64,000 nucleotides of DNA from Colias croceus (GCF_905220415.1 NC_059568.1:4588001-4652000), one strand, 5' to 3'; counted from the first letter of the stretch, positions 36,551-50,739 are shown. A program made the numbers and translations. The notes: generated by a model from the letters alone, not told the origin.

Positions 36551-39500
36551 TTTCGGATAAAATGCACACGAAAATCCATACAAATAGGCCACAACTTAAA
36601 TCAAAAAGATAACGTATTTACCAAACAAATCTAACGAATAAAGTTTATTTTGAAAACGGATGATGCACAGATGAATGCCTTCGCGATCAAAGGAAAGCAA
36701 ATGTGCAAAACCAGCGGAATACTTTTGAAGTTGTCTCTTTAAAAATGTTTTTCTACGAGCTCTTAAAATTAATGTCGTTTTATATTAATACGATCGTTAA
36801 GTTTAACAAAATTGTATATAATTTTTCTGTATCATGTTTAGGTACACATATATCATATATGATATAGAATTGATGTCAAGAATAATATTTATTTGTTATA
36901 TGAAAGAAAAACAATATTTACATGAAACATAAAGAATCAACAACATAATTTCGAAGGAGAGCAATGTTCAAAATTCCATCTCTTTGAAGCCACGTATAAA
37001 TATGGAAAAATACTTATTGAAATTTCCTTTGAAGATAGATAGATAGTTAATGAATTATTTTACAATAAGAGTAAGCGTATTAATATATATATATTAGAAA
37101 GACTTTAATTTATAAAAGGAATTTTTCTGAAACTTAGGTAGGTACACTTTCATTAATTAATTACATATTCAGAAATACCAGGCTTTTGAAATAAACTTTC
37201 AGGGATCAAACATTATTTTTATTACGGTTGAAGAAAGTCAAAGTTAAAATTCGACCACACTCAAAGAATTATTTGATTGTAATTCACAAAGTGGAAAACT
37301 TGTATTAATCACTTTGGCAAATTATAAAAGTTCATTGCGGTTGTTTTAATTCTTAATCCAATTGTAAACCATTGAAAATTTTTCGGGATCAAATTATTCA
37401 AATCAAACAATTTTTATTGAACTTTTGAAATGTGTTCAATTTTTATAAAAAGGAACATGGAAGTGGGAAATAGACAATACATATACATTATATTGAGACT
37501 TTTTTTATTAATACCTGAAGTAATATCACCTATATTAGTTATATCTATACACTAATAACATAATTTTAATATCATTAATTATTAATAACTCAGCCCCCGG
37601 AATCACAGACACAATAGAAAATCTATTGTGTCGTGGTCCGATCGGGTCAATGGGTTAAGAAAAACATTCACTTTACAAGTGTACAGTTTATCAACATATT
37701 ATGTATTGGGGTCTCCCCAAGATCGTCGTCCGCGAAGATTCAGATTATCAGTTTATAACCTCAAAACGTCTACATATTTTAATTAAATATAGTACGACAA
37801 ATATCTTTGACTACGTTTTTACATCGCTGTTTCTAATGAAAAGATCTGATTATTCTCACATTAGTAACATCTTGTTAATATTTTCTCACGGGAAAATGAC
37901 CTAATTCGGTCATAAAAACCATCTTACACGAGAGGCGAGAGAAAAGCATTTTTACATTTAGCTATAATCGTAACAGGGACATTTTCTTTTTATTATCCGA
38001 CGCATTTTTCTGATGCTAAAAGTATCTGCACTTGGAATTTTTATAATAAACCCAACGTAATCGTTAGGTGTGAATGTCACGCCTTATTTATAAGTTTCAA
38101 GGATTTTCTCAAAGGTTTACCGTAGCGAGTAATTTCATTATGTATTCTATTTTAATATGGACAAATAACTTCTGAAAATATAACTTTTAAATTTTATTCA
38201 ATCTTCACAAATTGTATACAGCAATTGCTTCAGGGCTTCTCTTATCTGTTGTACCTATTCATGTTACGATCGGAGTTTTAGCTTCACCGAGTTAGAAAAT
38301 GCGTGATTACCGTCAACGAAGTCTGATGGTCTGAAAAGACGGTCTACATTCGACCAGTCAATGATGGGTAAAATTTCATTCATGGAATCATAGCTAAGTG
38401 ATTGGTAGATAAAATTGGACTGGAGCAGTTAGGTTGCAAACTGACTTAAACATTCCTCCTGCAGTTGATTACACCGCTCGAGCGCTCCGGGCTAAATTAT
38501 CTGAGTTCTTGTATTGTACAACAATTTTGTATTGCGATACCAGAACTTGGTACTGACTTGCAAAATTTGAAATGTTCGTCCCCGTAGTCTTATAGTTGTA
38601 CCACGTGTTGTGTTGGTGTATAATTTTGGTAATATATGACATATTTTTAGTTTTTATTGCAATAAAAATCTTTAAACTCGCATGTTCGAATGCGCATGTC
38701 GAATAATCGAAATTTAATTGAAAGTATACCATATCAATGAATTAAAATTCTGATTCTCAGTTGAAATTACATAGTTCCTGTTTCATTTATACCACGAGAT
38801 TAAATTAAAAAGGGTACTATCGAAGATAAATGTTCCCAAGTTTGGCACATCTATGACATTTACGAGGCCTAATTCGTATAAGGAAGTTATTCCTTCAATT
38901 AACAAGACGAATGATCCACGCGTTACATGAACATATTACGAGGCTGTGAAAGCTGACGCTGAATATATTTAATATTTATATTGACATCAGCGTTAAGAGC
39001 ACTTATGATACGTTACAAAGGGTATGCATCTTATAGTTGACTTCGTTACCTGAATAGATACCTAATATTATATATGGTTGTAAAGCCGAAAGCCTTATGA
39101 ATCATTAATGTCAACGGGATAATACTTTTGAACCTTATCTAGACGGGAATAGAGTTGAATTTACATTTTATCTTAACTTATATTAATCAATAAGTACACC
39201 ACGTATTACAGTTTTTAACAATGAAAAATGCTTTAAAGTAAATGATATGAATAGAAACGAGATTCAAATCTTCAAATGTTCTTGTTACTTCAGATTTCTT
39301 AACTACACATTAAGGTATTACACACACATTAAGGTATTACACACACATAATACATTAAGTCAGGTGCAAATAATGCGTGAATAGCAGACAGTAAACATAT
39401 TGGTTTACGAGAGAACATGGAAAAAGGAAATGATTCCACAATCAGCAGTTTCAGAGAAAAGAATTTAATCCAATACAATCTCAACGCAACTGGTTCACAA

Positions 39501-41190
39501 TGGCTTCTTATAAAATATTCACCTAAATTGTTTTCCGATACCGCAGCTTATGTTGCAAATACTTAGCTTGTTGTGTTGATAATAAAAATAAACAGAATTT
39601 ATTTGTTTTAAGTTTGAGGTAAGGAATTTATCGATAAAAATAATACACAATTATAGTAAATTTACATGATAATAGAAATAGGAAAAATACGAAGCATCGA
39701 AGGCAAGGAAAAAAAAGTACTATAATAACATTATTAACTAATAAAAGTTTTTCTCTCATAAATATGTGGTAATAAAAGTTTCACAACGTTAATTTTTCCG
39801 TTGCTCATAAAAATAGGCAAAAATAACTTTCATAACGTTCATATTAATGCGAGATTAACAACATAATTTTTAAAGGAATTTCAAGTATGAACGGGTTAAT
39901 ATGTTCAACGCAAAATAAATTTTCAAGCAAATTTTATCTTTTTCTAATTAACGCTGTAACTACTGGAAATTCCAAACTGCCAAACAGCAAAATATAACTA
40001 TATATTGCATGCTTTAATTAAATAAGCAAACTCTGAGCCTTAATTAAAAACAAAACATGTGAACGTAGTTATAAAATTGCAAGTACAAAATATCTTTTAA
40101 CGAGCACTTAGGTAATGTAAAATAATTTTTAAGTGGCGCATATGCAGCATTAACATAAAAACGTAGTAGTGCATAAAATCACGAATTTTAGAACTTAGGT
40201 GATCGAAAATCGTACGTAATCGTGTCGCTAATTTACTTTCTCTTCTACTTACGACTTAAAATTTATAACTCAAAATAATATATTATAATATAATATTATG
40301 TATTATTACAGACAAATTCAACATAAAACTACTTTAATAGTAAAAACGGTACCAACACAAGTAAAAACGGTTTTAAAAACATAACTTCCAAAGAGTGCTT
40401 AATTTGTAAGAACCTTGGACGGATAATGGACATTGGACATGCTTATCAAGACGGGGAGTCCTTTCAGCGAAGCGGAGTAAAATTGGTTTGCAAGATCAAA
40501 TTTTTCATGTATTTGCAATTATATGACGCTTCTAGAAAAAATAATCAATACACTTCAAGATATTTCCTAAAAAGTGTGCTAATTTGTTACACAACCACGT
40601 GTATTTTGGTCGATCATATAAAATCATAAAAATAGGCTAAAATAAAGATCGAAAACGAATTATTTATTAATGAAATTTCTGATTTTGGAAATAATTTTTA
40701 TATAAGGATATGTATTTTGATGTACTGCAGAAAACGTGCTAAATTTTGGGTTTCTACTGAAGCCCTGTAATTATTAAATACATATTATATCTCAGAACTT
40801 AACGTTGCCCAGCGTTTTCTTTACAAACCGCGCTGCCCGCTACCCCGCCAGTCCTGATCAGGCGCTTGCTAACGTAGGACCTGTGTCAAATTATCTCCGC
40901 TCGATTTTACGTTTTGAGTAACGATAAATTATTGAAAATGGGTAACAAAACAAACAAAATTCGGAAGAAAGCAGTGTCAGTATCAAAAAAAAAGAACAGG
41001 AAAAGAGAACTATAAGAAACGGAATGTAAATTGAGTAATATGATAAAAACGTAGTTACTTGATGACACAGAATAAAAATATCAGTTGGTCATAAAGTTTC
41101 ACCTCGTATGCTTTTATTTCAAAACGATAAAAGCTGCGTTACTGTGAAATAAGAGTTTAGTTTATAATAATTTGTTTTATATATATAATA
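36551..41190. other. AT-rich non-coding stretch
   Basis: 4.6 kb without a recognisable gene. Contains the hairpin repeat at 37587-37659, a 19-bp tandem duplication at about 39306-39343 and a moderately GC-rich patch at about 40800-40930. Open frames of 67-87 codons show no protein-like features. Confidence 0.4.
37587..37659. repeat. short hairpin repeat, copy 2
   Basis: Same parts and order as 18594-18677: 'ataactcag', the hairpin CACAATAGA / TCTATTGTG, 'ccgatcggg' and 'tcaatgggttaag'. Confidence 0.5.
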
Positions 41191-41373
41191 CTAGTGGTCC
41201 GCCCCGGCTTCGCCCGTGGTACATATTTCGCAATAAAAGGTAGCTTATGCCCTTTCTCGGGTATCAAAATATCTCAATACCAAATTTCATGCAAATTGGT
41301 TCAGTAGTTTAGGCGTGATTGAGTAACAGACAGACAGACAGAGTTACGTTCGCATTTATAATATTAGTATGGA
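41191..41373 (-). mobile_element. non-autonomous Helitron-like element (family B)
   Basis: On the minus strand it starts TCCATACTAATATTATAAAT after A, carries a (TCTG)n run, 'tgaaccaatttgcatgaaat' and 'gggcgaagccggggcggacc', and ends ACTAG before T. It is the partner of 6130-6367. Confidence 0.6.
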
Positions 41374-41536
41374 TTATTGTTACGTAATTGGTGTATTATT
41401 TGCATAATTTTGGGGTATAATTATTAATTACAGTTGTTTATTTTAAGGAAAAAAACAATAATGATTATTAGTTAAAAAATAATTGATAATAGTCAAATAA
41501 TAATGATTATTGACTAATAATAATTATTAATCACTA

Positions 41537-42202
41537 CAGTAAAAGTTCCTTATTGGCGGGGTATATGTTCCATAAAATATATGCCTCGAATACAGAAACC
41601 GTGAATACGGAATGGTAATTATTATATGGGATTATAGGTTCTACGTTAGGTATACGTTCCTAGGTGACGATTGAGATTTTTTTCGTGTCTCATTTTTTTT
41701 AGTTGACATTATAAACTAGGAAGAGTGCAGTAGACGTTACTCGATCACAATTTTGTAACGAATGTGAAAGACGAAACAATAAAACACGCAAAGCGGCTTT
41801 TACTATAAACGGAACTACATTTAAAAATATACTTTATTTATTGAGTTATAAGGTTGCTTCCATTCTGTTTATTTACATTCTCAAAAACATCAATCGCGGC
41901 AAAGGCGGCTTGCGACAAAGGCGGCTTGGGTCAAAGGCCTCGGCGATATCATTTAACAACATAATATTATGTACTTTAGGCAAACTTGTAATAAGATCTA
42001 TTTTACTTTCTTATTAGTCCATTTGACAAGGATATTGGGTTAGATATATAATTATATTGGAATAATTTTATTATTATGTATGTACTTATTAAATCCGCGA
42101 ATAAAAATATTTTTAGTCGCGAATATAGAAATTGTTGCATTTTTTTAATTCCCGAATAGTGAAAACGCGAATAAAGGAAGCGCGAATAAGGAACTTTTAC
42201 TG
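41537..42202. mobile_element. pogo/Tc1-mariner-like MITE
   Basis: CAGTAAAAGTTCCTTATT at the left end and its exact inverse at the right end form 18-bp perfect terminal inverted repeats. TA flanks both sides (41535-41536 and 42203-42204), as expected for Tc1/mariner-type insertion. CAGT termini are typical of the pogo group. The right half holds several 'gcgaata' repeats (about 42096-42190), possible transposase-binding sites. No transposase frame, so it is non-autonomous. Confidence 0.7.
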
Positions 42203-45200
42203 TATAATAGATGATAATAGTTAGTTCATAATCATTGTTATTATAGTTCATTGAAAAGTATGTCTCGTTTCAGCACCATACTATGCCTGATTAAATAAAT
42301 AGATAATAGATAATAAATACAAGGGGAAGTGGGAGGCGGACACGCGCAGGCTCGCTCGCGCACCCTTCGCACACCTTACTGCCGCCACGTGATCGTAGTG
42401 ATGTGACTTGACCAACGCTGTACTCGATAGTTTACAAGAAAAACTATATTTTAACATATTAATATTTGACTTTAATATTAAAACTCTTTTAAAAATATAT
42501 TAAAAATAATTTTGTGTTGTGTTTTGTATCATACACTTTCTAATATTATGAATGCGAATGTATTATAGTGTAAATGTAAAGTATGTAATGTTACTAAATT
42601 GATTTTTGAAGGTTTTGGTAGGTATAGAATTGATATATATTTAATTATTTATATTGTTTATTATTTCATTTTAAATTATTAATTAATTCTTATTTTTATT
42701 TAACATTAAATACTATTATTATTTGATTTATTATTAAAAAATAGTACTAAACCCGATCTTTTATTTTCTTAATTTTAATATTTAAGAAGTCCACACGTTT
42801 TTTCAGATATTTCAATTATACATTTTTTTAAACTACTTATAATTAATAGAAGACTTTACATTATTATTTAAAATTACATATATTTAGACTTTCTTCATAC
42901 ATTTCTCCTTTAATAACATATTGAACAATATATTTTCTTATGTTACATATTTATTTACATAACTTATCGATAGCTCAACACGCAATTGATACCTACCCAT
43001 CCCTATTTGTCACACACACATCTATATAGTATCTATAGCTCATCTGCCTTCGATGCGCACTAAGCAATTTGTGCAATACACGCGCTCTATACTATTCTAA
43101 TATAATACTCTAAGCTTCTACTGGTAGCAGCAAGTAATATTTATTAGTTACACCAAGTACTTCCATAATTATGTTGTGCTAATTAATAAATTCCTAGTAC
43201 CTACTTATCTCAGTTTATAAAGTTGTAAATGCTTACTTTATTTACTTTTATATTTACAATCTGACACAAACACTTTTACATTGCTTACATAATAAAAATT
43301 GATCACAATTTACTTTTGATATATTTTACACTGTGGCATAGCGCTAACGACGAAAAACAAACGACGCGAGCAGCGCGAGGAGCGCGAGTCACGCGAACGG
43401 CCCCCCACACTTCACTTCCTAAAATCTTGCCTCGCGTTGAAATACCTCGCGTTAAGATCGCAAGATATGCTATTATTCAAGGTCACGTTTGTATCTCTAA
43501 CGTAAGCCTAGATCAACTATGTAGGCTGAATGGATTGTCTGCCTCGTTGAGATATGGAAACATCATTGATGTGGGCTGATGCATTGAAGCATTAGTGTTT
43601 ATATAAGCAATTTTTGGAAAACGTCTATATAGTTGCTATGGTAACGCGTTTAATGCTCTTAGTAAATAAATAATATTTGTGATAATATTAGAATTATTGA
43701 AGTAAGTTTTCAATTGTTAGATAATAATTCGCCAACATTTCGAAACTTTGGTGATAGAAATGACAGCCACTGACAATGGTTGTTATAATGTGTTTAACTT
43801 TCCACCACAACATTTACTTCTATTTAATACAAACTAACAACCTTAACTACTTATAAATATTTGAATAATATCAACAATTTGATAGTAATCTTACAGTTAC
43901 GAAATTCAACGCTATAATCCAAAAATATAACGTTTAATAGACTATATCATACAGTATGTATAGTTGCAATGTGCATACGCTATCGGGATTCTAATTTGGC
44001 TCCATTGTTAGATCAATCAGTTGCGCCAATACACAAACTATTGCATAAAGGTATGCAAATGTTATCACCTTGTGGTTTTAATTAATTGACAAATTCTGTG
44101 ATCTAACGCATGAATTTGCTATGTAATAATCAAACAGTTATTTTGGCGTTTCTAGTTGCATCAAATTGACTGAATTCATGTTTGATTTTGTGATGTATAA
44201 ATACTGTAATTGTTCAATTAAATTAAATGGACTGTTGAGCAATGATTATTCAAATGACATGTTTAATTCAATATTTGTACAATTTAGATGGCAAATTTGA
44301 GCGCGGTTATATCAATGCGAGTTATAAATACGAATGATAACAGTACATACAATACTGTGTCTTCTTAATCCAAATTACCACTGCCACTTTATTACCGTGT
44401 GTTGATTAGAAAAAAATGTAAATGAAAACAATCTATCATTAAATTATATAGAAATGAGTAGATATGCAGGTACAAGCACATTTATTGAGCAAGTTAATTT
44501 CAAGATGACTTTTACAAGACTGCACGTTAACGAAAACAAAGGAACAGGAGCAATTTAATTTAAATGCAATAAAAGACATTGAACAAAGCCGAATTAGATT
44601 TCCGAAGACAAACCTTCATATTCCGTAGTGAAGAGATTTCACATCGCAATACAACTTGAATCGCTTGACCTTTATAAAGTGCTTTTGAAAGCAAAGACTA
44701 GCTTGTGATTAACGCTTTCCAGTGGACTTTTGTTGAGCACACGATGTGTTGAAAATACTTGGATATAGGTATTTTAATGGCTTTGTGAGGTAGAACGCGT
44801 TCTTAACGCGCGTCAGAGCGCTAACCTGGTGCATTACATTCTGTGAGAAACATGATGATAATAAAAAATACATTTCCTTTTTAAGGTTTCAATTGCAATT
44901 TTTATTCATTTTTAAAATTTAAATCCTTTTGTAAACTACCTATAAATTTTGTGATCAATATTAAATTTGATTTTGTTTCAATAATATTTACTTAATTAAA
45001 TTTATTTAATGCACTTTTCTTAAGTAAAAAACATGAAATTAATATTAATAAGTATTATAAAAAAATCTAACTAATTTTCAGCTATTTCACCATTTCAGAA
45101 ATTTACATAAGACCAGGAAGCCACACCACAACGTTTGATCCGCTACATCAACATTTCAAACACAGGATTGTCACGAACGTCGCGCATATGAACAAATTGC

Positions 45201-47402
45201 CCCATCCGTCACTCTTAGCAAAATGATCGATACAGACCCAACGCAATCACCAAATCCCAAACATTAATTCATCAATTCCTATTGAGACATTTAAGCTTGG
45301 TTTACGCTACATTGTGCCGGAGCCGGGAAACAAATGAATTAATATCTACCCAGATTTCAACGCGGTGCATGGCTGAGCAACGATCATTTATTTGCTTTAT
45401 GAGCATTTATTACTTCGTAAAAAAGTATAGAATAATGTTTAATCGTACCAAGGCCCGGTCGCGACACACGCCGCACGCGTGCATCATCCTTTAGACATAG
45501 GTAGAAGGCCCACTGAAAACCTCTGCATCACAAAATATCACCCAATATCCTTTTTAAAGCTTTAATGACCGACCCCATTTCATAAGAGTTAATGTATTTT
45601 TTTTCTATGTAGCATGCCATTAGAATAAATGTATTTTTTTCTTTTCTTTCTTTCAATATTTTCACCAATCGTCCAAACCTCAATTCGCCAACTCGACGAA
45701 ATGATGTAATAAAAAACTTTAAGAATCCTTTGCTGCTCACGAAGCACTTTGAAATTTTTGGAGTTGTTTGAATATTCATAACTCGATTCTAATTAAGTTT
45801 TCTTTTTGTTTTATATTAATTTCGCTTTCTGACTGTCAAATATTTGCAATGCAATGTGTTTGTAAATGTATGTATCGATATAATCAATTATTGCTTCTAT
45901 TTTTCTTATAACTTACTAATATAAGTACAATATTTTTATTGCCAAAATTATTGGTTCATTGTTATAGACCTTTTTTAATTGCCGATATTGTAATTGGTTT
46001 CATTTATAATAAAAAGGACGGATTCATGATAACAAAAAGGCTCTCTTAAAAATACAAGCTATTTCGTTTCTTTTGTTCACACCTACATTTAAATGAAGCG
46101 TTTTTTAAATTATTGAAGTGACATGTTATTACTATATTTTAAGGTTAAAAAAAATTCATATTTAATTACTTTCCCCGTAATCCGAAAACTTGTATTCACT
46201 CTATTTCCATATATTTCAAAACAAATATTATGAAGAGACGTTGTAAAAATATTAACTCCCAATATCCAATTTTCCTGTAGCTTTCCTCACGTACAGTCGT
46301 ACAAGTAACTTATCAATATGGAATTGTCTGAATTTTCTTAAGATTACGATAAAATCTCATTCAGTTCCGGAATTGTATTGAAAACGTTCAAGTCACAGCT
46401 ATAGGTAAATACGCATAAAATCTACCAATTCAAAACGAGTTGTTGACAAAGGACCTGACCTTACGCTTAAATATGCGAATTGGTTATTCGCCTTTATTGC
46501 ATATTGGGTAAAGTTCATTTTCGAATACGTGAATTGGGCAATTATGGTAGCCATCGGTTTAGTAATGTAAAATTTGCGAAAACTTGGCTGGTTTTGAAAC
46601 AATACGTTATGTGTTAAGTTTTTTATAGGGAGACATCATCACTCATATCTACCACTTATAAGAAATAATTACATCGAATGAAAAAATATACAAAATTAAG
46701 CATATTTGATAAGGACCAATGTTTCATGTAATTGAAGTCAAACAGTCACCAAAAAGACTAAAATTTTGCGGTCTTAGCACAAGAAAGTCCACATATTATC
46801 AATTCTATAAACTTTACATACAACTCATTACACAACGTCCATTATTCTGTCCAATACTTAACCCTTATAATTTGATTAAACGGTGTACCTCCAAATTAAC
46901 TCCATTATAAAAGATTCATAATAGAATGAGCGAGAATGCCAGTGACATGAATGTGCGTCCTAAGTTATTGTTAAGGCTCTCAAAATGGGCCTTTTGTGGC
47001 GGCTCATTGTGCGTTCAAGTGAATAGATCTTTCTAGAAAGGCGTCCAACAACCGCGTAAAAAAGTGGATCTTAAATTTTGCTGTCACTCTGTTTATTTTT
47101 AAATAGGTAATTGTAAAAAAAGGTTTTCGCTAACGTTTTACAAAATGTACCTATGTAATGTTTAATATCCGCTCGTGAAAAATACGGAATACAAATGATT
47201 TTTAGAATGTCACATGTTTTATTCATTCGCAACATATTTTGATGACTATTATTCCATCCAATACATCAGATTGAAAACGACGAAAATAGTATATAATATC
47301 ATTATATTATCATGAATATTCAAAAACACAAAGAAAATATCTCGTAACTGTAAAATTATTATTTAAGATAACGCATTTTATATGTTCATAATTTAATACA
47401 AA
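42203..47402. other. AT-rich non-coding stretch with GC-rich patches
   Basis: No gene recognised. GC-rich, CpG-containing patches lie at about 42325-42425 and 43335-43460, against a background of long AT runs. Small frames (for example 43316-43579, 45282-45494 and 45528-45779) have no recognisable domain. Confidence 0.4.
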
Positions 47403-47572
47403 CTAGCGGTCCGCCCCGGCTTCGCCCGTGGTACCTACATGTTTAAACTATCCTATCTCTCAAGTTGGATCGAACTGCACATGGTGTGCGAATTTTATTA
47501 TAATCGGTTAAGTGGTTTAGGAGTCCATTGAGGACAAACATTGTGACACGAGATTTATATATATTAAGAAGA
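47403..47572 (-). mobile_element. non-autonomous Helitron-like element
   Basis: On the minus strand it runs from TCTTCTTAATATATATAAAT (after A) to 'gggcgaagccggggcggacc' plus GCTAG before T. The 3' end is like family B, but the 5' part ('cacaatgtttgtcctcaatg') is different, so this is a separate family sharing the same terminal hairpin. Confidence 0.6.
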
Positions 47573-47625
47573 TAAGATAATATAAAAGTGATAAAAATGA
47601 AACAATTAATACTTATAATGCCATA

Positions 47626-47807
47626 TCACTACATAGTATAAAACAAAGTCGCATTCTCTGTCCCTATGTCCCTTTGCATGCTTAAATCTTTAAAATAACG
47701 CAACGGATTTTGATGCGGTTTGTTTTTAATAGATAGAGTGATTCAAGAGGAAGGTTTTAGTATATAATTTATTAGGTTTTAGACAAAGCAGGCGTGCGGT
47801 AAGCTAG
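47626..47807 (+). mobile_element. non-autonomous Helitron-like element (family C)
   Basis: TCACTACATAGTATAAAACA after A, through 'cgcaacggattttgatgcgg' and 'ttaggttttagacaaagcag', to AAGCTAG before T. It lies about 50 bp from another Helitron-like copy in the opposite orientation. Confidence 0.6.
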
Positions 47808-48522
47808 TTTTGTATAAATACGAGTATTTTATACGACTGATTCTAAAGTAACAAACGCCCATTTTCAATTTATATTAATTTAGTTAACCAATAAATATTT
47901 TACTTTGAAATATATGTATGCTTTGAATAATTAATTTTTCATTGAACCTCATTTAAATTACTAATTATGTACCATACACTGTGTTTTCTGTAATTCGAAT
48001 CAATATTTTACATTAGTTGTTGTAATTATGTATGATATTATAGTGAACGTTCGATACGATTAATTTAATACGTGTTTGTTTTAAATATCAAAATATGTCA
48101 TAAGATTACACTGGAGAAAGATAAGCCTCTCCCATGAGGGTTTAGGTCATAATCCACCACTATACTACGTGTGTGATAAATCTTAAAACTCTTGAAACTG
48201 TCTTGTTCTTGGGCATGTCTCTTGATGTATTTAAAAAATCTTTTCACTAGCTAGATTTTGTCATAAAAGGTAATTTAAGCATGTTATATTTAGGAATAAT
48301 TAGGAAGGTTGTTAGGTTAGGGTTAATTAGGAAGGCGCAAAAAGTTCACCTTTGATAGGCAAAATTACAGGCGTTAACCAGTGTAGTATTACAAATTTGG
48401 GCTTTCTTTTTCATTAATTGAGCAAGTAAAACTGTCGGTCCTTGTTTCAAATATTTGGATTTTAGTACTAGTAAACTAAAAATTTAAATATGTCTTTCTA
48501 TACTTTTACTCATATTTCTGAA
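47808..48522. other. AT-rich non-coding spacer
   Basis: Nothing recognisable except the short 'cccatgagggtttaggtcat' remnant near 48130. Confidence 0.4.
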
Positions 48523-49014
48523 CTAGCTTCCGCCCGCGACTCCGTCCGCGTGGATGTCGGCTTTCGCGTGGATAGTTTATTTCTCCATTTTGAGTAACTC
48601 TGACAATGACATCTTATAAATATCTATTGGACCCAATTACGGCTAGGACTATAAATAATACGCAACGTGTGTTTGCGGTTCTACAGAACAACGTCTATGG
48701 ATAAAACTGAAAAATTAAGATTAATTTATTTCTACGTATTTTGTCAGGATAAAAAGTATCCTATTTTACGCCCAGGATAATAAGGTATAATTATACCAAG
48801 TTTCATCGAAATCGAACCGTTAGTTTTCACGTGATGCCTGAACATACAGACAGACAGACAAACAGACAGACAAAAATTTTTTTAATCACATATTTGGGTT
48901 TGGTATCGATCCAGTAACACCCCCTGGTATTTATTTTTTCAATATTTTTTAATGTACAGAATTGACCTTCTACAGATTTATTATATGTAGGTAGGTATCT
49001 ATGATATGTATAGA
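48523..49014 (-). mobile_element. non-autonomous Helitron-like element (family E), longest copy
   Basis: 492 bp on the minus strand. Starts TCTATACATATCATAGATAC after A, then 'aataaatctgtagaaggtca', a (CTGT)n run and 'caggcatcacgtgaaaacta'. Near the end it has 'caatagatatttataagatg', and it closes 'gagtcgcgggcggaag' plus CTAG before T. Confidence 0.6.
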
Positions 49015-50513
49015 TTAGTTTCGCCTATTATCTGAATATTTTTTACTTGTATGAAAAAATTCCACACACAAATATTGACTTTTGCTTCTCAATAACGAAG
49101 TTTTTTAGTAATTACTAATAAATATCAAAATACAATTACGAAGAATAATTAAATCCTAATTTGATCATATTAAACTCCTGTTATTACGTATAATTAATAC
49201 CCAATAAAAATATCTGATTTCATACATTATTAACATGAAATTAATGAGCAAATTACGTAATTTATTCAAACACATATTTCGTATCAAAATATTTTATGCA
49301 GATGAATTATTTTTTGTATTTCAATAAAAACTAAAAACTGTACGGTTTTGTCGTCTTCATCTCGATAAATCGGGGCAGATTCAATCTCTTTCGTCGCTGA
49401 TTAAATTTTAATCACGCCTCGGAATCTCCTTATTTTTATGAAAAATTTTATTTCCACCGAATAAACCGTAGCAAATAATTTTGTAAAGCCGAGATTATCC
49501 ACACTTACAAAGCGTTATCTTCCAAAATTGTACCATATTTCGTTAGAAGAACCTGCGACGTAGACGCAAACCTTGGTTTTTGTGAGCAACACGTTAATCT
49601 GAAGAAAACATCATTTTCGTCAAAGATTTATTTGCTATAGTACCTACGTAGTTAACAAGATTAATAATAAGATCAAAATATTATTTAGGAAAATTTCATT
49701 TGCCATGGGAATTTACGAGATCATTTTATGAGGTCTTTTCAGTACGTTTCCACGTTCAATATTTAATTGGCTGAAACACTTTTTTATTCAAATATAAGCC
49801 TTCTATTATATGAAAAATAAAGTTTTCTTTGAATCCCATACAACCCATACAAAATTGATATTTTTAGAAAATCCTACACAGCTTTAACTCGTTTGTGTGA
49901 TAAATTCGATAAATCGTCACTTTTCTTCCTACTCTATGCATCTAATTGGAAGTAACGGGAATGTGGGTTTAAATCCCGCCTTTTTAGATTTTATTTTTAA
50001 CCGCCAAAAAGTGGTTTCGTGAAATATCTTATATGTATATGTCCCCAGGTTTCAATATTCAATCGATTTTGAACAGAATCTCATAGAATACCTAATAGTA
50101 AAATTATATGTTCCATCTGTTTTTGTTTCATAAAATAATTTTTGTTGTTTTCTTGTCGTTGAGGAGTATCAACGGTCTTCAAGAAGATCTTTACAATATC
50201 ACATTTAAGATTATGTCCACTTAGTAGAAATATCTATCTAAAATACTTTAGTTTGAAATAAAATTAATTAGCATTTAATTTAGCAAAGTTTCGTGTGAAT
50301 TATCTCAAATATTATGAAGTGTGAAGTACGAAATTCTCTATTATCTTCAAAAATGGCCACCCGCGCATTTATCATAACTGTCTAACAATCAAAAACAAAA
50401 AGCTATCAAGCGTCGCGAAATTTATCGCCACCATAATGGAATTGTCTTCCTCCTTTATTGACAAGAACGAAATGACAATTTTAGTGAGAAAACAGATGTT
50501 TTTGTTCGATTTG
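49015..50513. other. AT-rich non-coding stretch
   Basis: No gene. A T-arm-like sequence near 49967-49983 is not backed by a full tRNA fold. Confidence 0.4.
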
Positions 50514-50600
50514 TTTATTTATTTATAATCCTTATTGCATACAAAAACAGAAAATACAATACTACTTATATTTGGTTTATCAAAACATTGAGCCTTACCA
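50514..50600 (-). mobile_element. LINE 3' end fragment
   Basis: On the minus strand, 'tttgtatgcaataaggatta' followed by TAAATAAATAAA resembles a LINE 3' end with a tandem tail. Short and without coding sequence. Confidence 0.4.
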
Positions 50601-50739
50601 AGGTCTAGGGCAGTATTATATCCAGTGTGAGAAAGTGATGGCGCTAGGCGCTGCATAGCTCTGTCATTTTTCATACTGACTGACATAACTACTATATACT
50701 ACTGACATAGGGCCGGTTGCAGAGCTTCACCGTCCAACA

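Noticed and set aside
41460..41534. AT-rich near-palindromic stretch before the pogo-like MITE
   Set aside because: Imperfect and very low in complexity ('aataatgattatt' type); inverted matches of this kind are expected by chance in such AT-rich DNA.
43316..43579. 87-codon plus-strand frame in the CpG-rich patch
   Set aside because: Openness is explained by GC-rich composition; the arginine/alanine-rich start has no known motif and there is no splice or expression evidence.
49905..49990. tRNA-like T-arm ('gtgggtttaaatcccgc')
   Set aside because: The 5-bp stem and 7-nt loop are plausible, but no matching acceptor 5' strand, D-arm or anticodon arm is found upstream.
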